Shown: in pieces, positions 34,012 to 38,881 of the stretch
Numbering within the stretch: the stretch's first letter is position 1
Layout: each line of letters opens with the position of its first letter
Assembly (NCBI GenBank): GCA_016205975.1
Contig: JACQSK010000015.1
Location: 74,624 to 113,504 of the forward strand
Source: Candidatus Uhrbacteria bacterium
Lineage (GTDB): Bacteria > Patescibacteriota > Patescibacteriia > UBA9934 > GWF2-40-263
Length of the DNA: 38,881 bases
Direction: 5' to 3'
Translations under genes and position numbers: made by a program
Notes under the pieces: generated by a model
The model's database searches: none
What the model saw: only the letters and a program-made list of their open reading frames with translations
What the model was told of the DNA's origin: nothing

Positions 34012-35037
34012 ATGAGCGACACGACTCCACAGCTTCAACAGCCCGCTGAACAATCGCAGAAGCCTGCAGGGATCGAGGCGCGCGTGTTTACGATGCCCGA
34101 GCGGTACCGTCATGGCGCGGAAGGGAAGGTGCACGAGCCTGAGACGAAAGGGCCAAGAGCGCCCGTGGAGATTAAAACGCCGTCGGTTCCCTCCGCGCCC
34201 GCCTTGCCGCCGAGGCCACCTGCGCGTCAGAAAAAAATATCGAGCACAAAAAAGATTCTCCTCCTGGGCGCGGTCGTCTTGTTGGCGCTTGGCGTGGGTG
34301 GAACCATTTTGGTTTCAAGCGTTGAGGAACAGGGGCAGGAGGAGATCGTCACGGCCCCCGTCGTGAGACCAGAACCTCAACCGACGCCCGAGCCTGAACC
34401 CGAGCCTGAACCTGCAGGGGAACCCGAGCCGGAGCCGGAGGTGTTTCCCGTTGAGGTCCTGCCCGGTACAGACTCGGACTCCGACGGACTCTCTGACACG
34501 GAGGAGAGAACCATCTATGGCACGGACGTGCGTTTGCCTGACTCAGACACGGACGGATTCCTGGACGGCAACGAAGTGTTCCATCGGTATAATCCCGCGG
34601 CGCTGGGAACGCTCCTTGCCGCTGGAGTCGTGACGACGTGGCAAGCACAGACGCCTGAGGGCGAGGCGGGAGTCCAGAGAGTGGAATACGCGTTTGATTA
34701 TCCGACCGTTTGGGAGATGGAGTTCCTGGACGGGGAGCTCGTGTTGGACGCGCAGATCGGCGAGGGGTTCCGCATCTCGTTTGTCGAAAAGCAAGTAAGC
34801 CTTGCCGCCTGGGCCAGTGAGAACGTAGTGCTCGAGGATTCCATTTTTGGCACGACGAAGAACGGACTCCAGCTGTTGCAATCGAGTAACCAGCTTGAGG
34901 CGTATGTGGATCTCGGTTTGGCCGTGATGATCGTGAAATACGACACGGGGGTCAAGGCGCGCGTGGATTATTTGCAGACCATGCAGATGATGTTGAACAG
35001 CGTGAGGGTGGTGAACGGGTCGGACGAGCCGCTATGA
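34012..35037 (+). CDS. Single-TM protein with TSP3-like repeat and extra C-terminal domain
   Basis: KILLLGAVVLLALGVGGTILVSS; Pro/Glu linker PEPQPTPEPEPEPEPAGEPEPEPE; DSDSDGLSDTEERTIYGTDVRLPDSDTDGFLDGNEVFHRYNPAALG. Confidence 0.85.
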   Translation: MSDTTPQLQQPAEQSQKPAGIEARVFTMPERYRHGAEGKVHEPETKGPRAPVEIKTPSVPSAPALPPRPPARQKKISSTKKILLLGAVVLLALGVGGTILVSSVEEQGQEEIVTAPVVRPEPQPTPEPEPEPEPAGEPEPEPEVFPVEVLPGTDSDSDGLSDTEERTIYGTDVRLPDSDTDGFLDGNEVFHRYNPAALGTLLAAGVVTTWQAQTPEGEAGVQRVEYAFDYPTVWEMEFLDGELVLDAQIGEGFRISFVEKQVSLAAWASENVVLEDSIFGTTKNGLQLLQSSNQLEAYVDLGLAVMIVKYDTGVKARVDYLQTMQMMLNSVRVVNGSDEPL

Positions 35038-35471
35038 TCCGTGCCGAACTGAACCAGTCACAACTCAGGGGCGGCCAGCGCCTCCCGGCGCGTTTGGTGG
35101 CGCGGACGCTGCGCGAAGTGGAGCGAGAGCTCCGTCTGAAAAAAGACGTCGCCTTCTCGGTTGCCTTTGTCTCCCCGGCGCAGATGCGAAAGCTCAATCG
35201 CGCCTGGCGAGGGAAAGATCGCGTGACGGACGTCTTGTCGTTTGAGCTTGCGGGTGAACAAACGTTCGGAGAGGTCCTCATTTCTTATGACCAAGCGCGC
35301 CGACAGGCTCGAGAGCGAGGGGCTGGGGCAAGAGAGGAGGTGCTGTTCCTTCTGGTGCATGGCATCCTGCATCTGTTTGGCTATGACCATGAGCGCAGCA
35401 AGGACGCCAAGCGCATGTTCCCGCTCCAGGCGAAGATTCTCACGCGCTTAGGTATTGACCCACGACTATGA
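35034..35471 (+). CDS. ybeY: Endoribonuclease YbeY
   Basis: RAWRGKDRVTDVLSFEL, GEVLISYDQARRQA, LVHGILHLFGYDHERSKDAKRMF (HGxLHLxGYDH). Confidence 0.94.
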   Translation: MIRAELNQSQLRGGQRLPARLVARTLREVERELRLKKDVAFSVAFVSPAQMRKLNRAWRGKDRVTDVLSFELAGEQTFGEVLISYDQARRQARERGAGAREEVLFLLVHGILHLFGYDHERSKDAKRMFPLQAKILTRLGIDPRL

Positions 35472-35842
35472 TTCACGTCCGACGTCTGGCAAAAAGTTTC
35501 AAGCATGCCGTGCATGGCGTTGCGGTCGTTTTTCGTTCAGAGCAAAACTTTCGTATTCAAGTCGCGGCGGCGCTCGCGGCGTTTGCGCTGGCTCTGTGGT
35601 TCCGCGTCCGGTACGAGGAGTGGATCATCTTGCTGTTCCTCACAGGCGCGGTTTTAGTGCTTGAACTCGTGAACTCCATCCTTGAGCGGATCGTGGACAC
35701 GTTCAAGCCAAGAATCCATCCGGTTGTGAAGGACGTGAAGGACATCATGGCCGCGGCGGTCCTGATCGCCTCCCTGATTGCGCTTCTGGTGGGCGTCACG
35801 ATTTTTTACCCGCCGATTGCCTTGCTTGTTCAGTCTTGGTGA
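35468..35842 (+). CDS. dgkA: Diacylglycerol/undecaprenol kinase family protein
   Basis: SFKHAVHGVAVVFRSEQNFRIQ and VLELVNSILERIVDTFKPRIHPVVKDVKDIMAAAVLIASL. Confidence 0.92.
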   Translation: MIHVRRLAKSFKHAVHGVAVVFRSEQNFRIQVAAALAAFALALWFRVRYEEWIILLFLTGAVLVLELVNSILERIVDTFKPRIHPVVKDVKDIMAAAVLIASLIALLVGVTIFYPPIALLVQSW

Positions 35843-35862
35843 GGTTATACTGATGAGCGACT

Positions 35863-37122
35863 ATGACAGAAGAGATCTACGCAGGTCTGGACGTGGGGAC
35901 GTATGCCATCCGTGTGGCTGTTGGCAAACTTGTTCCCTCGCCGGAAGGTGGCGAACAAATTCATATCATCGGTGCGGTCGAGGTTCCCTCCGCTGGAGTG
36001 AGCAAGGGCACGATCACCAATCTGGAAGACGCCGTGTCTTCGATTTCTCGCGCGTTGGAACAGGCGGAGCGTATTACCGGCGTGCCGCTCAATAAGGCCT
36101 GGGTGGGAATCAACGGCAGCCACATCATCTCGCAAGAGTCTCGCGGCGTAGTGGGCGTGGGCCGCAGCGACGGCGAGATCCGCGAGGAGGACGTCGAGCG
36201 TTCGATCGAAGCCGCACGCACAGTAGCCACGCCGACCAACTACGAGATCATCCACGTGATCCCGAAGTGTTTTACCGTTGACGGCCAGCGCGGCATCAAG
36301 GATCCGGTGGGCATGAACGGGATTCGGCTTGAAGTGGACGCGCTCATCATCCAAGGGCTAGGCTCGCAGATCAAGAATCTGACCAAAGCCGTGTACCGGA
36401 CCGGCATGGATATTGAAGACTTGGTGTTTTCCATTCTGGCAACCGCCGAGGCGGTCGTGAGCGAGCGGCAGAAGGATCTGGGCGTGTGCGTGGTAAATAT
36501 CGGCGCGGCTACGACGAGTCTGGTGGTGTACGAGGAAGGGGACGTCCTGCATACGGCCGTACTGCCCATGGGGTCGGACCATATCACCTCGGATATCGCG
36601 ATCGGCTTGCGCACCTCCATAGAGGTCGCCGAGCAAGTGAAGCTTCGCCATGCGACGTGCCAGCCTGAGGACGTGACCAAAAAAGAAGAAATCAACCTGG
36701 CAGAGCTCGGCGCCCCTGAAGACGAAGTCGTCGGCAGGCGGTTTGTGGCCGACATTACCGAGGCGCGCGTGCAGGAAATTTTTGAACACATCGATCGTGA
36801 GCTCAAGAAAATCGACCGCTCCGGCATGCTGCCCTCCGGCGTCGTACTCACGGGAGGCGGAGCCAAACTCGTTGGCATGCTGGATGCGGCCAAGGCATCG
36901 CTCAGGCTTCCGGTCTCCTTAGGGACGCCCATCGGCGTGTCCTCCGTGATCGATCGCATCAACGATCCAAGCATGAGCACCGCGATGGGACTCGTCTTGT
37001 GGGGGCGTCATATTCGCGGCATGGGAGGGCGTCATGGTCTAGGCGGGCTCCTCTCATCGTTTGGCGACATGGAAAAAATTGGGAGCGGGCTGAAAAAGTT
37101 GTTTAAGGCACTCAAGCCGTAG
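35863..37122 (+). CDS. ftsA: Cell division protein FtsA
   Basis: [80 protein letters not shown]; amphipathic C-terminal tail. Confidence 0.95.
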   Translation: MTEEIYAGLDVGTYAIRVAVGKLVPSPEGGEQIHIIGAVEVPSAGVSKGTITNLEDAVSSISRALEQAERITGVPLNKAWVGINGSHIISQESRGVVGVGRSDGEIREEDVERSIEAARTVATPTNYEIIHVIPKCFTVDGQRGIKDPVGMNGIRLEVDALIIQGLGSQIKNLTKAVYRTGMDIEDLVFSILATAEAVVSERQKDLGVCVVNIGAATTSLVVYEEGDVLHTAVLPMGSDHITSDIAIGLRTSIEVAEQVKLRHATCQPEDVTKKEEINLAELGAPEDEVVGRRFVADITEARVQEIFEHIDRELKKIDRSGMLPSGVVLTGGGAKLVGMLDAAKASLRLPVSLGTPIGVSSVIDRINDPSMSTAMGLVLWGRHIRGMGGRHGLGGLLSSFGDMEKIGSGLKKLFKALKP

Positions 37123-37145
37123 AGGCTACACAGAAAATACATGTC

Positions 37146-37174
37146 AAAAGAAGATATACACATCTTCTTTTTTC
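37146..37174 (+). terminator. Terminator between ftsA and ftsZ
   Basis: aaaagaagat atacac atcttctttttt. Confidence 0.7.
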
Positions 37175-37179
37175 TTTTC

Positions 37180-37207
37180 TTGACACTCAAGGAGGCAGTG
37201 TTACAGT
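37180..37207 (+). promoter_or_regulatory. ftsZ: Putative ftsZ promoter
   Basis: TTGACA-16 nt-TACAGT. Confidence 0.55.
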
Positions 37208-37283
37208 GTCTTTGATTTTTGTGCTCAACAGAGCTACTAATGAACACCGTATGTGTTCAAGACGAATTCACTTGAATAAATCT

Positions 37284-38504
37284 ATGGCACAAGTAAAACC
37301 AGAGATCGAGACGTTTGCGAAGATTAAGGTCGTCGGAATCGGAGGAGGCGGCAGCGCGGCTGTGCATCGCATGATTAGCGATAACATAAAGGGGGTGGAG
37401 TTCATGGTGATCAATACGGACGTGCAGGCGCTCAATCAAAGTCTCGCGCCGCGAAAAATCGTTATCGGAAAGACGATCACGCGTGGACTGGGAGCCGGGA
37501 TGAACCCGGACATCGGCGCGCGCGCCGCAGAGGAAAATCAAAATGAAATCCGCGAAGCGCTCTCCGGTTCCGACATGGTGTTCCTCACCTGCGGCTTAGG
37601 AGGCGGCACGGGAACTGGCGCCATCCCAGAGGTCGCCAGGCTCGCCAAAGATATCGGCGCGCTCACCGTCGCCGTGGTGACCAAGCCGTTCACCTTTGAG
37701 GGCGCACAGCGCCGCCGGATTGCCGACGACGGGTTTGAGAGACTCTTGCAGCACGTGGACGCCATCATCACGATTCCCAACGACCGCGTCTTGCAAATCA
37801 TCGACAAGAAGACCTCGCTCATGGACGCCTTCATCGTCGTGGACGATGTGCTGCGCCAAGGCGTGCAGGGGATCGCTGAGCTTATTACTATCCCGGGTCT
37901 CATCAACGTGGACTATGCGGACGTGAAGGCCATTATGGAAAACTCGGGTTCCGCGCTCATGGGTATTGGCCGCGCCAGCGGTGAAAACCGTGCGGTGGAG
38001 GCGGCCAAGCAGGCGATCGCGAGTCCCTTGCTCGAGCTCTCTATCGATGGCGCCAAGGGTATCCTTTTCACGATCTCAGGCGGCAGCGATCTGGGTATGC
38101 ATGAAGTTGCCGAGGCCGCAAAGGTTATTACGAGCTCGGCCGATGAGGATGCGAAGGTAATTTTCGGCGCGAACGTCGATGACGGTATGACCGATGAGGT
38201 GCGCATTACCGTAGTGGCAACCGGATTTGATTCCCGCGAGCGCCGCACCAAAGCACCAGGCACCGTCGAAGTACAGGCGCAGGGCACCTGGGCGCCAAGC
38301 CCGCTCCTGCGCGTGCGCGAAGAAGAAGCGCCACGCCAGCGCCCAAAGGTGAACTATCAACCGGCCGCTCCGATCGAGCGCCAGGGAAGCCCGTCTCCGG
38401 TTGTGCGCCGAGAGTCGCCTGTCAAAGTGGCGCCAGCGCCAGCCATGCAAAAGGATGAAGAAGAGATTGAGATTCCGGCGTTCATCCGCAAGAAGATGAT
38501 GTAG
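37284..38504 (+). CDS. ftsZ: Cell division GTPase FtsZ
   Basis: [81 protein letters not shown] 37284 preferred over 37206. Confidence 0.96.
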   Translation: MAQVKPEIETFAKIKVVGIGGGGSAAVHRMISDNIKGVEFMVINTDVQALNQSLAPRKIVIGKTITRGLGAGMNPDIGARAAEENQNEIREALSGSDMVFLTCGLGGGTGTGAIPEVARLAKDIGALTVAVVTKPFTFEGAQRRRIADDGFERLLQHVDAIITIPNDRVLQIIDKKTSLMDAFIVVDDVLRQGVQGIAELITIPGLINVDYADVKAIMENSGSALMGIGRASGENRAVEAAKQAIASPLLELSIDGAKGILFTISGGSDLGMHEVAEAAKVITSSADEDAKVIFGANVDDGMTDEVRITVVATGFDSRERRTKAPGTVEVQAQGTWAPSPLLRVREEEAPRQRPKVNYQPAAPIERQGSPSPVVRRESPVKVAPAPAMQKDEEEIEIPAFIRKKMM

Positions 38505-38514
38505 AGAGATAAAC

Positions 38515-38542
38515 AAACGACTGGGGCGTTCCGGTCGTTTTT
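38515..38542 (+). terminator. ftsZ terminator
   Basis: aaacgactgg ggcgtt ccggtcgttttt. Confidence 0.8.
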
Positions 38543-38571
38543 GATACAATGAATCGGTTGGAAAACGAGAA

Positions 38572-38710
38572 AGACCTCTGCAAAACTCGCTCTCTCATTA
38601 AGAACGGGCCTGCCAGCCGTCGCTGAAGCTATGGCTGGTCTTTGAAAGGCCCTTTGAATCGAACTGAATTCAAAGCCCCTTTAGGGGCCTGAGATCTTTT
38701 GCAGAGCTCT
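38572..38710. mobile_element. Second MITE-like element with related, partly degenerate TIRs
   Basis: agacctctgcaaaactc (38572-38588) versus ttttgcagagctct (right end, one mismatch over 14 nt); interior differs from the 20219-20458 copy. Confidence 0.6.
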
Positions 38711-38734
38711 CAAGAAACCATGTTGTAAGTCTCT

Positions 38735-38881
38735 ATGCACCCCTCCCTCGAAAACCCATTCACCCCAGAACCCAAGACTCCCCGCAGTCGTGACGACGCC
38801 GAGATGGTCGGGAAGATTTGTGGTCCTGAAGCGGAAGCAGCCATGAGATCGCTGGGAGACAAGCCTCCCAGGTCCACTCCA
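38735..38881 (+). CDS. 5' part of a hypothetical CDS running off the window
   Basis: ATG 38735: MHPSLENPFTPEPKTPRSRDDAEMVGKICGPEAEAAMRSLGDKPPRSTP, open to the edge. Confidence 0.45.
   Translation, partial: MHPSLENPFTPEPKTPRSRDDAEMVGKICGPEAEAAMRSLGDKPPRSTP

Noticed and set aside
1-38881. Alternative genetic code (TGA recoded) as in some CPR lineages
   Set aside because: Many genes end in TGA at ATGA overlaps with correct protein length; the standard bacterial code fits.

Overview
The window looks like a compact, moderately GC-rich chromosome segment, most consistent with a Patescibacteria/CPR-type bacterium. That placement is inferred from protein style and gene content; no database search was run. 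Housekeeping genes flank a large accessory surface locus. Left part: scpB, a D-Ala-D-Ala carboxypeptidase, a small multidrug-export-type membrane protein and a GT4 glycosyltransferase in an ATGA-overlapping operon; three tRNAs (Leu-CAA, Met-CAT, initiator fMet); parA-parB; rel/spoT; topA; dprA; pth; a NYN-domain gene; der; an LCP (LytR-CpsA-Psr) gene; tRNA-Val; signal peptidase I; hisS; rpsU-like. Right part (about 19.4-35.0 kb): a YqeY domain fused in frame to a hydrophobic pilin-like module, then a 604-aa pilin-like/Ig-like protein, then a 3418-aa acidic, Cys-rich protein. The giant has an N-terminal two-TM pilin-like module, Ig/IPT-like segments, DUF4215-type Cys repeats, an apparent embedded pseudopilin-like segment and a C-terminal VWA domain. 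Three small single-TM proteins with TSP3-like calcium-binding motifs follow. This block runs with gaps of 9 bp or less, or ATGA overlaps, into ybeY and dgkA, then ftsA and ftsZ. This locus is the best candidate for an undescribed system. Other points of interest: an initiator tRNA with an altered 3GC motif and an apparently leaderless promoter, a 128-bp nested inverted repeat between tRNA genes, two elements sharing the terminal repeat AGACCTCTGCAAAACTC, and a 20-bp minisatellite-type sequence shared by two coding linkers.
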